From Halococcus salsus (GTDB lineage: Archaea > Halobacteriota > Halobacteria > Halobacteriales > Halococcaceae), in contig NZ_JAAAJC010000001.1 of NCBI RefSeq assembly GCF_009900715.1, forward strand, positions 62,001 to 126,000: DNA of 64,000 bases, written 5' to 3'. Shown here piece after piece: positions 8,020 through 17,542 of this stretch. Each line of letters starts with the position of its first letter. Position 1 is the first letter of the stretch. The notes beneath the pieces were generated by a model. That model did not search any database and was not told the DNA's origin. It was given only the letters and a program-made list of their open reading frames with translations. The translations under genes and the position numbers were made by a program.

Positions 8020-9263
8020 TGGCGGGAGTCGCGGTAGATACGACGAGCGAGAACCCGGCCGTCCGACGGCTCTCCGATTGGTCGGCGGCGCGGCTGCGCG
8101 ACCTCGCCGGTGAGTACGAGAGCCCGCTCTACGTGGTCGACCTCGAACGCGTGCGCGAGAACGCGACCCGTCTCCGCGAGGCGTTCCCCGACGCCGCGAT
8201 CGACTACGCGGTGAAGGCCAACGCCAGGAAGCCAGTGCTCGAAACCCTCGCCGACGAAGGGTTGGGGGCGGAGTGTGCCTCCGCTGGCGAGGTCGTCCGG
8301 GCGCACGAGGCGGGTTTCTCGACCCTGCGCTACACCGCCGTCAACCCGCCCGCCCGCGACCTGGACCGAGTGACCGACCTCGCCGCCGAACGCGAGATCA
8401 CGATCACCGTCGGCGCGCGCGACACGCTGACCCGACTGGCCGACCGGGGCTGGACGGGGCGGGTCTACCTCCGGGCAAACCCCGCCGTGGGCGCGGGCCA
8501 CCACGAGAAGGTCCGAACCGGCGGCGACCCGACGTTCGGCATCCCGGCCGACCGAGTGGGGGAAGTCGCGACCGATGCCGAAGAGATGGGTTTCGACCTC
8601 GTCGGGCTCCACGCCCACGCCGGCAGCGGGATCCTCGACGACCTCGGTCGTCACGAGGCGCTAGTCGAGCGGGTGAGCGAGATCGCGACCGAGCTCGCCG
8701 ACCACGACCTCGACGCGGTGAGCATCGGCGGTGGGTTCGGGGTCCCCTCCCACGAGACCGAACCCCCGCTCGATCTCCCAACTCTCGCCGAGACGACGCG
8801 CGAGGCGTTCGCCGTCGACGCGCGGCTCGGGATCGAACCCGGCCGGTATCTCGTGGCCGACGCGGGCGTCCTCCTCACGCGGGTCAACACCGTCAAGCCG
8901 ACGCCCGAGACCACCGTTGTGGGTGTCGACGCCGGGATGACGGCTCTGGCCCGCCCCGCGCTCTACGACGCGTTCCACGAACTCCGCTCGCTCGCGGGGG
9001 ACGCGTCGGATCGCGAGACGGTCGCGGCGACCGTCGCCGGCCCGGTCTGTGAGTCCACCGACACGCTCGCCCGCGACCGACCCCTCTCGGCACCCGAGCG
9101 CGGCGACCTCCTGGCCATCGGCAACGCCGGCGCGTACGGCTACGAGATGGCGAGCACCTACAACTCCCGACCCCGACCCGCGGTCTGTGCCCTCGACGGC
9201 GACGCGTCGTGGGTCTGCGTGCGGCGCGAGACGGTATCCGACCTCACGAGGCTCGACCAATGA
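8019..9263 (+). CDS. lysA: Diaminopimelate decarboxylase
   Basis: PLP-dependent fold-type III decarboxylase converting meso-diaminopimelate to lysine, the last step. 414 residues from the ATG at 8019, which shares one base with the dapD stop (TGATG). The PLP lysine is in YAVKAN near residue 66. Further family motifs are the HAHAGSG segment, the GGGFG phosphate-binding loop, the EPGRYLV motif and the catalytic cysteine region PVCESTD. Placing the last enzyme third in the operon is a common dap arrangement. Confidence 0.96.
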   Translation: MAGVAVDTTSENPAVRRLSDWSAARLRDLAGEYESPLYVVDLERVRENATRLREAFPDAAIDYAVKANARKPVLETLADEGLGAECASAGEVVRAHEAGFSTLRYTAVNPPARDLDRVTDLAAEREITITVGARDTLTRLADRGWTGRVYLRANPAVGAGHHEKVRTGGDPTFGIPADRVGEVATDAEEMGFDLVGLHAHAGSGILDDLGRHEALVERVSEIATELADHDLDAVSIGGGFGVPSHETEPPLDLPTLAETTREAFAVDARLGIEPGRYLVADAGVLLTRVNTVKPTPETTVVGVDAGMTALARPALYDAFHELRSLAGDASDRETVAATVAGPVCESTDTLARDRPLSAPERGDLLAIGNAGAYGYEMASTYNSRPRPAVCALDGDASWVCVRRETVSDLTRLDQ

Positions 9264-10141
9264 TATCATTCGACAAGTTCCACGGCACCGGCAACGACTT
9301 CTTCGTCATCGACGCGGCCCAGCCGGTGACGGACCGACGACGACTCGCGATCGACCTCTGTGACCGCGAGAGCGGGGTCGGGGACGGAAACGGCTCCACC
9401 GGTGCGGACGGCGTGCTCTACCTCGCGCTCGAAGCCGGCTACGCCTCGCCGCGGGTCGTCATGACGCTGGTCCAGCCCGACGGCTCGACCGCCCCGATGT
9501 GTGGCAACGGCGCGCGCTGCGCGGCGGCGTGGGCCACCGAACGAACGGGCGAACGCGTCGTGATGGTCGACACCCAGTCGGGAACCCGGCGCGCGACGGT
9601 CGACGAGGAGAGCGTCTCGATCGAGATGGGGCTGCCACGCTTCTCGCCCGAGGCCGTCCCACTGGCGCGTGACGAACCGCTCGTCGAGGAAGCCATCGGC
9701 GACCTCGACGTGACCGCGGTCGACATCGGGGTCCCCCACGCGGTGGCGTTCGTCGAGGACGTCTCGACGACCGACCTCGAATCGGTCGCACCGCCGGTCC
9801 GCCACGCCGAGGTCTTCCCACACGGGGCGAACGTCACGCTCGCGAGCCCGGACGGCGAAGGCGGGTTCGACCAGCGGACCTACGAGCGCGGCGTCGAGGG
9901 CGAAACGAAGTCCTGTGGCACCGGCGCGGTCGCGGTCGCGGCGGTCGCCCGAAAGCTCGGCCGTGCCGAGGACGATTCGGTGACGGTCTCCCCGCCGGGT
10001 GGCGACCTCGAAGTCAGCTTTTCGGGCACCGAAGCCATCCTCCGCGGCCCCACCGAGCGCGAGTTCGCGGGCCGGGTCTCGATGGGCGGCTCGCGCTCGG
10101 TCGAGATCGACGGCGAAACCGGCGCGACCGCCGACGACTGA
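9260..10141 (+). CDS. dapF: Diaminopimelate epimerase
   Basis: Cofactor-independent racemase that converts LL- to meso-diaminopimelate with two catalytic cysteines. Both are visible, in MCGNGARC and in KSCGTGAVA. The N-terminus (MISFDKFHGTGNDFFVID) is canonical and fixes the ATG at 9260, overlapping the lysA stop by 4 bases. 293 residues, two pseudo-symmetric halves. Confidence 0.96.
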   Translation: MISFDKFHGTGNDFFVIDAAQPVTDRRRLAIDLCDRESGVGDGNGSTGADGVLYLALEAGYASPRVVMTLVQPDGSTAPMCGNGARCAAAWATERTGERVVMVDTQSGTRRATVDEESVSIEMGLPRFSPEAVPLARDEPLVEEAIGDLDVTAVDIGVPHAVAFVEDVSTTDLESVAPPVRHAEVFPHGANVTLASPDGEGGFDQRTYERGVEGETKSCGTGAVAVAAVARKLGRAEDDSVTVSPPGGDLEVSFSGTEAILRGPTEREFAGRVSMGGSRSVEIDGETGATADD

Positions 10142-11244
10142 TGGCCGACTTCGACCCGGTCGCGTTCCTCGAACGCGCGGTCGAGATCCCCTCCCACGAG
10201 GACGTCGACGGGATGCGTTCGTTCCTCTGTGAGACGCTCCGCGAGCACGACATCGACCCCACGGTGGACGACGCGGGCAACGTGACCGCGAGCCGAGGCG
10301 GCGATCCCGACGGCCCCCACCTCGTCCTCAACACCCACATCGACACGGTCGCGCCCCATATTCCTCCTTCCCGCGACGGCGACACCCTCTCGGGGCGGGG
10401 GTCGTGCGACGCGAAGGGACCGCTCGCGGCGATCCTCGCGGCGTTCTTCGACTGCGACCCCGAGGCCGGCCGCGTCACGCTCGTCGTCACCCCCGACGAG
10501 GAGGTCTACTCGACGGGGGCGGCGGCGATCGTCCCGGACCTCGACCTCGACCCCGAACGCGGCGACGCGGTCATCGTCGGCGAACCCACGGGCCTCGACG
10601 TCTGTACCGCTGCGAAGGGCCGGTTCGAGGGTGTCGTCGAGATCGAGGGCGAGAGCGCCCACGCCGCCGAACCCGAGAGCGGGACGAACGCCATCTCGCT
10701 CGCCGCCCGCGCGGTCGAGGCGCTCCCCGGCTTCGACGACCGACCCGACGGGCTCGACGCCCACCCCGACCTCGGCGCGCCGACGCTCACGCCCACCGTG
10801 ATCGACGGTGGCGACGCCACGAACCAGGTCGCCGGCGCGTGTGAGATCGTCCTCGACCGCCGAAGCGTCCCGCCGGAGACCGCCGACGGCTACGAGACGG
10901 GTCTCGACGAGTACCTCCGCGAGCGCCTCGGCTCGCGGGTCTCGTTCGAACTCACCGACCGGAAGACGCCGTTCCTCGAAGCCTTCGAGACGGATGCCGA
11001 CGCCGGTGTCGTGCAAGCCTTCCGGGAACTCGACTGTGCGACGCGGCCGTTCACCGCCGCGACCGAGGCCTCGTACTTCGCCCGACGTGCGCCTACCGTC
11101 GTGTTCGGCCCGGGTGTGCTCGCCGACAGCGAGGGGCCGGTGGCCCACGCCGACCGCGAGTACGTCCGTCTACCGGAGGTCGAACGAGCGGCTGAGACCC
11201 TCGAGAACGCCGTCGAAACGTGTCTCCGCGAAAGCCACTCTTAA
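10141..11244 (+). CDS. dapE: Succinyl-diaminopimelate desuccinylase (M20 family)
   Basis: Zinc-dependent amidohydrolase of peptidase family M20 that removes the succinyl group, 367 residues. Metal and catalytic motifs are LNTHIDTVAP (His ligand and Asp), GRGSCDAKGPLAA (Asp ligand), TPDEEVYSTGA (Glu pair) and GEPTGLD. Overlaps dapF by one base and ends the operon. M20 members include ArgE/LysK-type deacylases, but the operon context favours DapE. The aminotransferase step (DapC), aspartokinase and Asd are not in the window. Confidence 0.9.
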   Translation: MADFDPVAFLERAVEIPSHEDVDGMRSFLCETLREHDIDPTVDDAGNVTASRGGDPDGPHLVLNTHIDTVAPHIPPSRDGDTLSGRGSCDAKGPLAAILAAFFDCDPEAGRVTLVVTPDEEVYSTGAAAIVPDLDLDPERGDAVIVGEPTGLDVCTAAKGRFEGVVEIEGESAHAAEPESGTNAISLAARAVEALPGFDDRPDGLDAHPDLGAPTLTPTVIDGGDATNQVAGACEIVLDRRSVPPETADGYETGLDEYLRERLGSRVSFELTDRKTPFLEAFETDADAGVVQAFRELDCATRPFTAATEASYFARRAPTVVFGPGVLADSEGPVAHADREYVRLPEVERAAETLENAVETCLRESHS

Positions 11245-11247
11245 GTG
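11238..11247 (+). promoter_or_regulatory. TATA-like element for the ferritin-like gene
   Basis: ctcttaagtg lies 23-32 bases before the start codon at 11270 and overlaps the dapE stop codon. Its position predicts a leaderless or nearly leaderless transcript separate from the lysine operon. Confidence 0.45.
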
Positions 11248-11269
11248 TTCGACAGCCCTCCGGGGAGAC

Positions 11270-11731
11270 ATGAGCACCGAAGGCGACGAGGACGTTCTCG
11301 ACCTGCTTCACGCCGCACGTAACGACGAGTTCGAGACGGTGATCAACTACCAGACCGACGCCATCGCGATCGAGGGTGTGACGGCCGAGGAGGTCGCCAA
11401 CGGCCTCCGCGAGGACGTCGAGGAGGAGCTCGGGCACGCCGAGACGCTCGGCGAGCGCATCACCCAGCTCGGCGGCCAGCCGAAGGGCTCGTTCGACCTG
11501 GAGATGGGCCAGGAGAGCCTCCAGCCGCCGGAGGATTCGACCGACGTCCTGAGCGTGATCGAGGGCGTCATCGAGGCCGAACAGGGTGCGGTCGAGACCT
11601 ACCGCGAACTCATCGAGGCCGCCGAGGCGGCCGACGACCCCGTGACCGAGGACCTCGCGACCGAACTCCTCGCCGACGAGGAGGAACACCTCGCGGAGTT
11701 CGAGGGCTTCAAGGCCGAGTTCGACGACTGA
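11270..11731 (+). CDS. Ferritin-like four-helix protein
   Basis: 153-residue acidic protein of the ferritin/bacterioferritin-like superfamily. Two helical halves each carry Glu...ExxH-type metal ligands: EEELGHAETL in the first half, and EAEQGAVETYRELIEAAE plus DEEEHLAEFE in the second. This is the pattern of a di-iron carboxylate centre. The start at 11270 is chosen because of the TATA motif and because the upstream frame is antisense-like sequence inside dapE. Role in iron storage or oxidative protection is inferred from the family; the exact subfamily is not resolved. Confidence 0.8.
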   Translation: MSTEGDEDVLDLLHAARNDEFETVINYQTDAIAIEGVTAEEVANGLREDVEEELGHAETLGERITQLGGQPKGSFDLEMGQESLQPPEDSTDVLSVIEGVIEAEQGAVETYRELIEAAEAADDPVTEDLATELLADEEEHLAEFEGFKAEFDD

Positions 11732-11763
11732 ACCGTCGCTCCCGCTTCGTTCGACCCGACTCG

Positions 11764-11768
11764 TTTTT
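11764..11768 (+). terminator. T-tract terminator after the ferritin-like gene
   Basis: Five T residues in a GC-rich context 33 bases after the stop codon, consistent with archaeal T-tract termination. A 7-bp hairpin (acacggc-tcgc-gccgtgt, 11788-11805) and another inverted repeat (tccgacc 11806-11812 with ggtcgga 11830-11836) follow and may belong to the next promoter region. Confidence 0.35.
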
Positions 11769-11889
11769 CGACCGGTAAGAAGATCTGACACGGCTCGCGC
11801 CGTGTTCCGACCGCGTTCGTCCGTCGGAGGGTCGGAAACGAAATCCACATACGACGACGACGACGACTCCCAAACGTACACGACTTCGT

Positions 11890-13158
11890 ATGATCTCTGC
11901 ATTGCTCGTGGTTGGTCTCTTGGTCGCGGCGTTCGTCGGCTACAACATCGGTGGCTCCTCGACGGGGGTCGCGTTCGGGCCGGCGGTCGGGAGCCGAATC
12001 ACGGGCAAGACCCTCGCCGCCGGGCTCTTCACCCTCTTCGCGCTGATCGGCGGGTGGACGGTCGGGCGGAAGGTCGTCACGACCATGGGCGGGGAGATCG
12101 TGCCGTCGAGCCAGTTCACGCTGGTCGCGAGCACGGTCGTCCTCTTTTTCACCGGTCTCTCGCTGCTGATCTCGAACCTCTACGGTGTGCCCGCCTCGAC
12201 CTCGATGACCTCCGTCGGCGCGATCGTCGGGCTCGGCTTCGCCAGCAACACCCTCAACGAGACCCTGATGTTCTCGATCGTCTCGGCGTGGATCGTCGCG
12301 CCGTTGGTCGCCTTCTGGGCGGGGGTCGTCATCGGGCGATACGTCTACCCCTACCTCGACGCCCGGGTCTCGTTCGCCCGGATCGAAGGCGGCCTGTTCC
12401 ACCTCGACCGGTCGGGGACGGTTCCGACACCCCGGCTCAACGAGAACGTTGGGCCGCGCGACGTGATGGGGGCGGCGCTGGTGCTCGTGGTGGCCTGTTA
12501 CAACGCCTTCTCCGCGGGCGCGTCGAACGTCGCCAACGCGGTCGCCCCGCTCGTGGGGAGCGGCCAGATCACGGTCGAGCAAGGCGTCATCCTCGCGGTC
12601 GTCGCGATCGGCCTCGGGGCGTTCACGATCGCCCGGCGAACCCTCGATACGGTGGGCGACGGTATCACCGACCTCCCGATCCTCGCCGCGATGCTGGTCT
12701 CGCTGGTGGGCGCGACGATCATCACCGTACTCTCGAACATGGGGATCCCGGCGAGCCTCGCGGTCAGCATGACCTCCTGTATCATCGGTCTCGGCTGGGG
12801 ACGGTCCTCGCGGGCGGTGACGCTCGCCGACGCCGCCGGCTCCGCGATGAGCGGCGAGGGCGGGCCCGACCTCTCCGTGGGCGCGCTCGCCGCCGAGACC
12901 ACACCCAAGACCGGCGAGTCGCCGCTGCCGCCCGGTCCGACCGTCGGCGACCTCGCGACGGCCAAACCCGCCGAGGAGCCACCGGACACCGACGAACAAC
13001 CGGCGCAGGTCCCGAAGATCGGCGAGGAGGACCCCGACGAACTCGTCGCCGAGGAACTGTTCGACGCCGCGGCCACCAGCCGGATCGTGATGCTCTGGCT
13101 GCTGACGCCGACCATCTCGACCATCGGGTCGTACGTGATCTTCGCGTTCGTCCTCTGA
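11890..13158 (+). CDS. Inorganic phosphate transporter, PiT family
   Basis: Sodium- or proton-coupled phosphate permease (PF01384), 422 residues. The family duplication is visible: an N-terminal half beginning with GYNIGGSSTGVAFGPAVG and a second half with NAFSAGASNVANAVAPLVGSG, both versions of the GxNDxxN-type PiT signature. About ten membrane segments; an acidic, Pro-rich cytoplasmic loop spans roughly residues 320-390 before the last helix. Single gene with its own upstream region. PiT members can also carry sulfate, but the motifs favour phosphate. Confidence 0.92.
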   Translation: MISALLVVGLLVAAFVGYNIGGSSTGVAFGPAVGSRITGKTLAAGLFTLFALIGGWTVGRKVVTTMGGEIVPSSQFTLVASTVVLFFTGLSLLISNLYGVPASTSMTSVGAIVGLGFASNTLNETLMFSIVSAWIVAPLVAFWAGVVIGRYVYPYLDARVSFARIEGGLFHLDRSGTVPTPRLNENVGPRDVMGAALVLVVACYNAFSAGASNVANAVAPLVGSGQITVEQGVILAVVAIGLGAFTIARRTLDTVGDGITDLPILAAMLVSLVGATIITVLSNMGIPASLAVSMTSCIIGLGWGRSSRAVTLADAAGSAMSGEGGPDLSVGALAAETTPKTGESPLPPGPTVGDLATAKPAEEPPDTDEQPAQVPKIGEEDPDELVAEELFDAAATSRIVMLWLLTPTISTIGSYVIFAFVL

Positions 13159-13218
13159 CGGGCGATGCCGGACGCCGGATGAGCAACGGATTTGTCGTCA
13201 CCCGACCAACCGCTCCTC

Positions 13219-13683
13219 ATGAGCGACTCGTCCGCACCGAAACACGTGCTCGTTCCGATCGACGGCTCGCCGCAGTCCGAACGCGCCCTCGACTTCGCGT
13301 TGACGTTCGAGGACGCCAAAATCACCCTCCTCACCGTCATCGACCCGGTCGACGTCGACCCCCTCACGAGGGGCTATCAGTCGCCGACGGGCGTTCCGGG
13401 CATGGTCGGCTACAGCGAGGAGTGGTACGAAGGCGTACTGAACGACGCCGACGAACTCCACGAACGGCTCCGCGAACGCGCCGACGACCCGGACCGGGTC
13501 GAGGGGACCGAGGTCGTCTTCGGTCGGCCGACCCGTCGGATCTGCGGCTACGTCGCCGACCACGACATCGACCACGTCGTGATGGGGGCCCACGGCCGCA
13601 CAGGGATCACCCGGGTCCTCCTCGGCAACACCGCCGAGTCGGTGGTGCGCCGGTCGCCGGCCAACGTCACCGTGATCCGATGA
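13219..13683 (+). CDS. Universal stress protein (UspA) domain protein
   Basis: 154-residue single Usp domain with the ATP-binding type ending: HVLVPIDGS at the N-terminus and the C-terminal GxxGxxxxLLGNTAESVVRRSP motif (GAHGRTGITRVLLGNTAESVV). The start is placed at ATG 13219 because the nine residues before it are not part of the fold. It lies 60 bases after the phosphate transporter and may be co-transcribed with it; many haloarchaeal transporters have a Usp partner. Convergent with purB. Confidence 0.9.
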   Translation: MSDSSAPKHVLVPIDGSPQSERALDFALTFEDAKITLLTVIDPVDVDPLTRGYQSPTGVPGMVGYSEEWYEGVLNDADELHERLRERADDPDRVEGTEVVFGRPTRRICGYVADHDIDHVVMGAHGRTGITRVLLGNTAESVVRRSPANVTVIR

Positions 13684-13714
13684 TCTACCGAGCGCGCGCG
13701 GACAGCGGCTCCCG

Positions 13715-15097
13715 TCACTCCCGCGAGTCGGCCAGCCCGTTCGCGACCCCGGTGTAGCTCGCGGGCGTGAGCGCCCGTAGCTCCTCGCGGGTCGTCTCGC
13801 TCACGTCGAGGTCGTCGAACAGCTCGTGGAAGTCGTCGAGGCTCGTCCGCCGACCGCGGGTCAGCTCCTTCACCCGCTCGTAGGCGTCCGAGTGCCCCTC
13901 GCGCCGGAGGATCGTCTGGACCGCCTCGCCGACGACCTCGGGGTTGTCAGCCAGCTCCTCGCGCATGACCCGCTCGTTCGGGACCACCTTCGAGAGCCCG
14001 ATGCCCGTTTTTCGATAACCGATGAGACAGTGGGCGAACGCGCTCCCGACGTTTCGCTTCACCGTCGAGTCCGAGAGGTCGCGCTGGAGGCGGGAGGTCG
14101 TGACGTAGGAACCCAAAAATTCGAGGTCGGAGTTCGCCTTCTCCAGGTTCCCCTCGCTGTTCTCGAAGTCGATGGGGTTGACCTTGTGGGGCATCGTCGA
14201 ACTCCCGGTCTCGTCGTTTTCGCTATCCTGGCCGAGATAGCCGTCAGAGACGTAGCGCCACGCGTCGCGGTCGGCGTCGAGCAGGACTCGGTTCGCCCCG
14301 CGGAGCGCGTCGAACAGCCGTGCGAGGTCGTCCGAGGGGTTCAACTGCGTCACGGGTTCGACGTGCGCGAGTCCGAGGGAGTCGACGAACTCGGCGGCGA
14401 ACGCCTGCCAGTCCACTTCGGGGTAGGCGGCGTGGTGGGCGGCGTACGTCCCGCTCGCCCCGGCGAGCTTCCCGGCCAGACCGTCGGCCGCGCGTTCGAC
14501 CCGGTCGATACCTCTCCGAAGCCGCCCGGCGTAGACCCCCATCTCCTTACCGAACGTGGTGGGTGTGGCGGGCTGACCGTGGGTCCGCGCGAGCATCGGG
14601 GTGTCGGCATACGCCGTGGCGAGGTCGGCGAACTTCTCCCGTACTGCTTCGAGCTCGGGGACGAGCACGTCCTCGACCGCGGGTTTCCAGCACACCCGGC
14701 GGGCGAGGTTGTTGACGTCCTCGCTGGTGAGGCCGAAGTGGACCCACGAGGCGATAGCGGGGTCGGGGAGGCTGTCGCGGACGAAGTACTCGACGGCCTT
14801 CACGTCGTGATTCGTCGCAGGACGGTCGTCGGTCCCCTCGGTTTCGAGCTGCTTCACCCGCTCCGCATCCTCTTCCGAAAACGACTCGTAGACCTCGCGG
14901 AGGGTTTCGCGGTCAGTGTCGTCGATGGCGAACGGCGTGGCATCGAGGTCGGCAAGCGCGATCAGGTACTCGATCTCGACCCGGACGCGCGCGCGGATCA
15001 ACGCGCCTTCGCTCGCGTACTCGACCAGGGGCTCGGTGTAGCTCGCGTAGCGACCGTCGAGCGGTGAGACGGTCGCGAGCGGGCCGCGGGAAGTCAT
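13715..15097 (-). CDS. purB: Adenylosuccinate lyase
   Basis: Fumarase/aspartase superfamily enzyme that releases fumarate from SAICAR and adenylosuccinate in purine synthesis, 460 residues. The N-terminal SPLDGRYASYTEPL segment is characteristic of PurB and fixes the ATG at 15097. The superfamily signature GSSTMPHKVNPIDFEN is present, as is the RTHGQPATPTTFGKE block carrying the catalytic histidine. The frame stays open far upstream, but that part has no PurB similarity and overlaps rqcH antisense. Other purine genes in the window (PurN-AICARFT, ITPase) are not adjacent. Confidence 0.95.
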   Translation of the reverse strand: MTSRGPLATVSPLDGRYASYTEPLVEYASEGALIRARVRVEIEYLIALADLDATPFAIDDTDRETLREVYESFSEEDAERVKQLETEGTDDRPATNHDVKAVEYFVRDSLPDPAIASWVHFGLTSEDVNNLARRVCWKPAVEDVLVPELEAVREKFADLATAYADTPMLARTHGQPATPTTFGKEMGVYAGRLRRGIDRVERAADGLAGKLAGASGTYAAHHAAYPEVDWQAFAAEFVDSLGLAHVEPVTQLNPSDDLARLFDALRGANRVLLDADRDAWRYVSDGYLGQDSENDETGSSTMPHKVNPIDFENSEGNLEKANSDLEFLGSYVTTSRLQRDLSDSTVKRNVGSAFAHCLIGYRKTGIGLSKVVPNERVMREELADNPEVVGEAVQTILRREGHSDAYERVKELTRGRRTSLDDFHELFDDLDVSETTREELRALTPASYTGVANGLADSRE

Positions 15098-15240
15098 GCG
15101 CGATGGTGGGATGCTTTGGATGAAAGAGGTGTCGAACTCGAAGTGGTTTGGTCCTGTGTCGAGAGTCTTCGTTACGATGGGATTCGGTTGAAGGATGCGA
15201 CGATTCGATTTTGGCAATTCCTGACGACAGTGAGTGACCG

Positions 15241-15375
15241 CCCCGCGCCACGCCCTCCCCAACCGATTCGCGTCGCTCGTTGCACTCGCTCCGCTCATCC
15301 CTCGCACGAGTCGGCCGTCGAAGACGGCCTCCCGCGCGCCACACCATCCGCACCGCCACCGCTCGCCCAATGCTC
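15241..15375 (-). repeat. Dispersed intergenic repeat, copy A
   Basis: Read on the minus strand this segment shares blocks, in the same order, with the plus-strand segment at 43501-43740: ggtggcg, tgcgagggatgag, cgaatcggttggggagg and gcggggcg. Together they form an intergenic, non-coding repeat. The spacer between the second and third blocks is short (about 23 bases) in this copy. A 7-bp hairpin (ggccgtc-ttc-gacggcc on the minus strand) lies just before tgcgagg. The element fills most of the 342-base gap between purB and rqcH; the remaining bases next to purB show nothing recognisable. Confidence 0.6.
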
Positions 15376-15408
15376 GGCCCGCGACGGTCCCGGACGGCGG
15401 TAACGACA

Positions 15409-15418
15409 CCTCTTTTCG
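15409..15418 (+). promoter_or_regulatory. rqcH: TATA-like element for rqcH
   Basis: cctcttttcg lies 22-31 bases before the rqcH start, directly after repeat copy A, suggesting a leaderless or short-leader transcript. Confidence 0.35.
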
Positions 15419-15439
15419 GCGCGGGTTCGGTGGGAGAAC

Positions 15440-17533
15440 ATGAACCCGAAACGCGAGCTCACCAGCGTCGACCTCGCGGCGCTCGTGACCGAACTCGGGC
15501 GCTACGCCGGCGCGAAACTCGACAAGGCCTACCTCTACGGCGACGATCTGCTTCGATTGAAACTCCGGGACTTCGACCGTGGCCGCGTCGAACTCATGGT
15601 CGAGGTCGGCGAGACCAAACGCGCCCACGTCGTCTCGCCCGACCACGTGCCCGACGCGCCCGGTCGGCCACCGGATTTCGCGAAGATGCTCAGAAACCGA
15701 CTCTCGGGGGCCGACTTCGCCGGGGCCTCGCAGTTCGGCTTCGACCGCGTGCTGACCTTCGAGTTCGAACGCGAGGACCGGGACACGAGGATCGTGGCCG
15801 AACTCTTCGGCGAGGGCAACGTCGCGGTGCTCGACTCGACGGGGGAAGTCGTCGACTGTCTCAACACCGTTCGCCTCCAGTCCAGAACCGTGGCCCCCGG
15901 CGCACAGTACGAGTTCCCCTCCTCGCGCTTCGACCCGCTCGCAGTCGACTACGAGGGCTTCGCCGCCCGGATGGAGGAGTCGAACACCGACCTCGTGCGG
16001 ACCCTCGCGACCCAGCTCAACTTCGGTGGGCTCTACGCGGAGGAGATCTGTACCCGTGCCGGCGTCGAGAAGGAGCAGGCCATCGAGGACTCGGGTGAGG
16101 AGGAGTACACGGCGCTGTTCGACGCACTCACCCGCCTCGCGGAGCGCCTGTCGAGCGGCGACTTCGACCCGCGGATCTACCGCGAGGACGAGGAACCGGT
16201 CGACGTCACACCGTTCCCGCTCGAAGAGAACGACCACCTCGACAGCGAGGGTTTCGAGTCGTTCACCGAGGCGCTCGACGCCTACTTCGTCGACCTCGAG
16301 ACCACCGAGAACGAGGAGGGCGGCGGGCGCGAGAAACCCGACTTCGAGGAGGAGATCGAACGCCAGCAACGCATCATCGACCAGCAGGAGGGGGCGATCC
16401 AGGGCTTCGAGGAACAGGCCGAGACCGAACGCGCGAAGGCCGAATCCCTCTACGCCAACTACGGTCTCGTCGACGAGATCCTTTCAACTGTGCGCACGGC
16501 GCGCGAACGCGACACCCCGTGGGAGGAGATCGAGGACCGGTTCGAGGAGGGCAAAGCACAGGGGATCCCGGCGGCGGAGGCCGTCGCGGGCATCGATTCG
16601 AGCGAGGGAACGGTCGGGGTGGAGATCGACGGCGAGACGGTCACCCTCGACCCGCGCGAGGGCGTCGAGCAGAACGCCGACCGGCTCTACCGCGAGGCCA
16701 AACGCGTCCTCGGCAAGAAGGAGGGTGCGGAGGAGGCGGTCGCCGACACCCGTGCCGAGCTCGAAGCCCTCGAAAAGCGTCGCGAGGAGTGGAATTCAGG
16801 CGGCGCGGACGCGACCGACGCCGACGACGACGCCGAGGACATCGACTGGCTCGACCGCCGCTCCATCCCGGTCAGAACGAACGAGCAGTGGTACGAGCGC
16901 TTCCGGTGGTTCCACACCTCGGACGGGTTCCTCGTGCTCGGCGGGCGCAACGCCGACCAGAACGAGGACTTGGTCAAGAAATATCTCGACCGCGGCGACC
17001 GCTTCTTCCACACCCAGGCCCGTGGTGGGCCCGTCACGATACTCAAGGCCACCGGCCCGAGCGAACCGACCCGCGAGATCGACCTCCCCGAGACGACGCT
17101 CGACGAGGCCGCGACGTTCGCCGTCTCGTACTCCTCCGTCTGGAAGGACGGGCGCTTCGCGGGCGACGTCTACATGGCCGAACCCGACCAGGTCTCGAAG
17201 ACCCCCGAGAGCGGCGAGTACCTCGAAAAGGGCGCGTTCACCGTTCGCGGCGACCGCACCTACTTCAGGGATACGGCCGTGAGCGCGGCGGTCGGTATCA
17301 CCTGCGAACCCGAGACCCGCGTGGTCGGCGGTCCGCCGTCGGCGATCGAACCCCGAACGGAGACCTCGGTCACGCTCGAACCGGGTCAGTACGCCCAGAA
17401 CGACGCCGCGAAGCGCCTCTATCGGACCTTCCGCGAGCGGTTTCGGGATACCTCCTTCGTCCGGAAGGTGGCGAGCCCCGACCTCATCGCGGAGTTCCTG
17501 CCGCCAGGCGGGAGTCGCGTCGTCGAGGACTGA
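15440..17533 (+). CDS. rqcH: Ribosome-associated quality control protein RqcH (NFACT family)
   Basis: Archaeal homologue of bacterial RqcH and eukaryotic Rqc2/NEMF, 697 residues. In these families the protein binds the obstructed large subunit and peptidyl-tRNA and adds C-terminal tails to stalled chains. NFACT-N domain (about 1-190, including LRLKLRD and FAKMLRNRLSGADF), HhH-like middle (about 200-270), long charged coiled-coil region (about 280-480), then the NFACT-R/DUF814 domain (about 500-640) with WYERFRWFHTSDGFLVLGGR and FFHTQARGGP. Full length. Located 1.5 kb from pelA, another ribosome-rescue factor. Old annotations call this family fibronectin-binding protein. Confidence 0.93.
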   Translation: MNPKRELTSVDLAALVTELGRYAGAKLDKAYLYGDDLLRLKLRDFDRGRVELMVEVGETKRAHVVSPDHVPDAPGRPPDFAKMLRNRLSGADFAGASQFGFDRVLTFEFEREDRDTRIVAELFGEGNVAVLDSTGEVVDCLNTVRLQSRTVAPGAQYEFPSSRFDPLAVDYEGFAARMEESNTDLVRTLATQLNFGGLYAEEICTRAGVEKEQAIEDSGEEEYTALFDALTRLAERLSSGDFDPRIYREDEEPVDVTPFPLEENDHLDSEGFESFTEALDAYFVDLETTENEEGGGREKPDFEEEIERQQRIIDQQEGAIQGFEEQAETERAKAESLYANYGLVDEILSTVRTARERDTPWEEIEDRFEEGKAQGIPAAEAVAGIDSSEGTVGVEIDGETVTLDPREGVEQNADRLYREAKRVLGKKEGAEEAVADTRAELEALEKRREEWNSGGADATDADDDAEDIDWLDRRSIPVRTNEQWYERFRWFHTSDGFLVLGGRNADQNEDLVKKYLDRGDRFFHTQARGGPVTILKATGPSEPTREIDLPETTLDEAATFAVSYSSVWKDGRFAGDVYMAEPDQVSKTPESGEYLEKGAFTVRGDRTYFRDTAVSAAVGITCEPETRVVGGPPSAIEPRTETSVTLEPGQYAQNDAAKRLYRTFRERFRDTSFVRKVASPDLIAEFLPPGGSRVVED

Positions 17534-17542
17534 CCCGAGTAC

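Noticed and set aside
5517-11244. Recent bacterial transfer of the whole dap operon
   Set aside because: Base composition and acidic proteins match the neighbours, and similar dap operons are known in other Halobacteria. No mobile element at the edges.
11853-11869. Run of cgacgacgac before the phosphate transporter
   Set aside because: Short triplet run, common in high-GC haloarchaeal DNA; no sign of function.
15098-16369. Apparent 424-residue N-terminal extension of adenylosuccinate lyase
   Set aside because: The PurB family N-terminus begins at 15097. The extension is antisense to rqcH and crosses an intergenic repeat.
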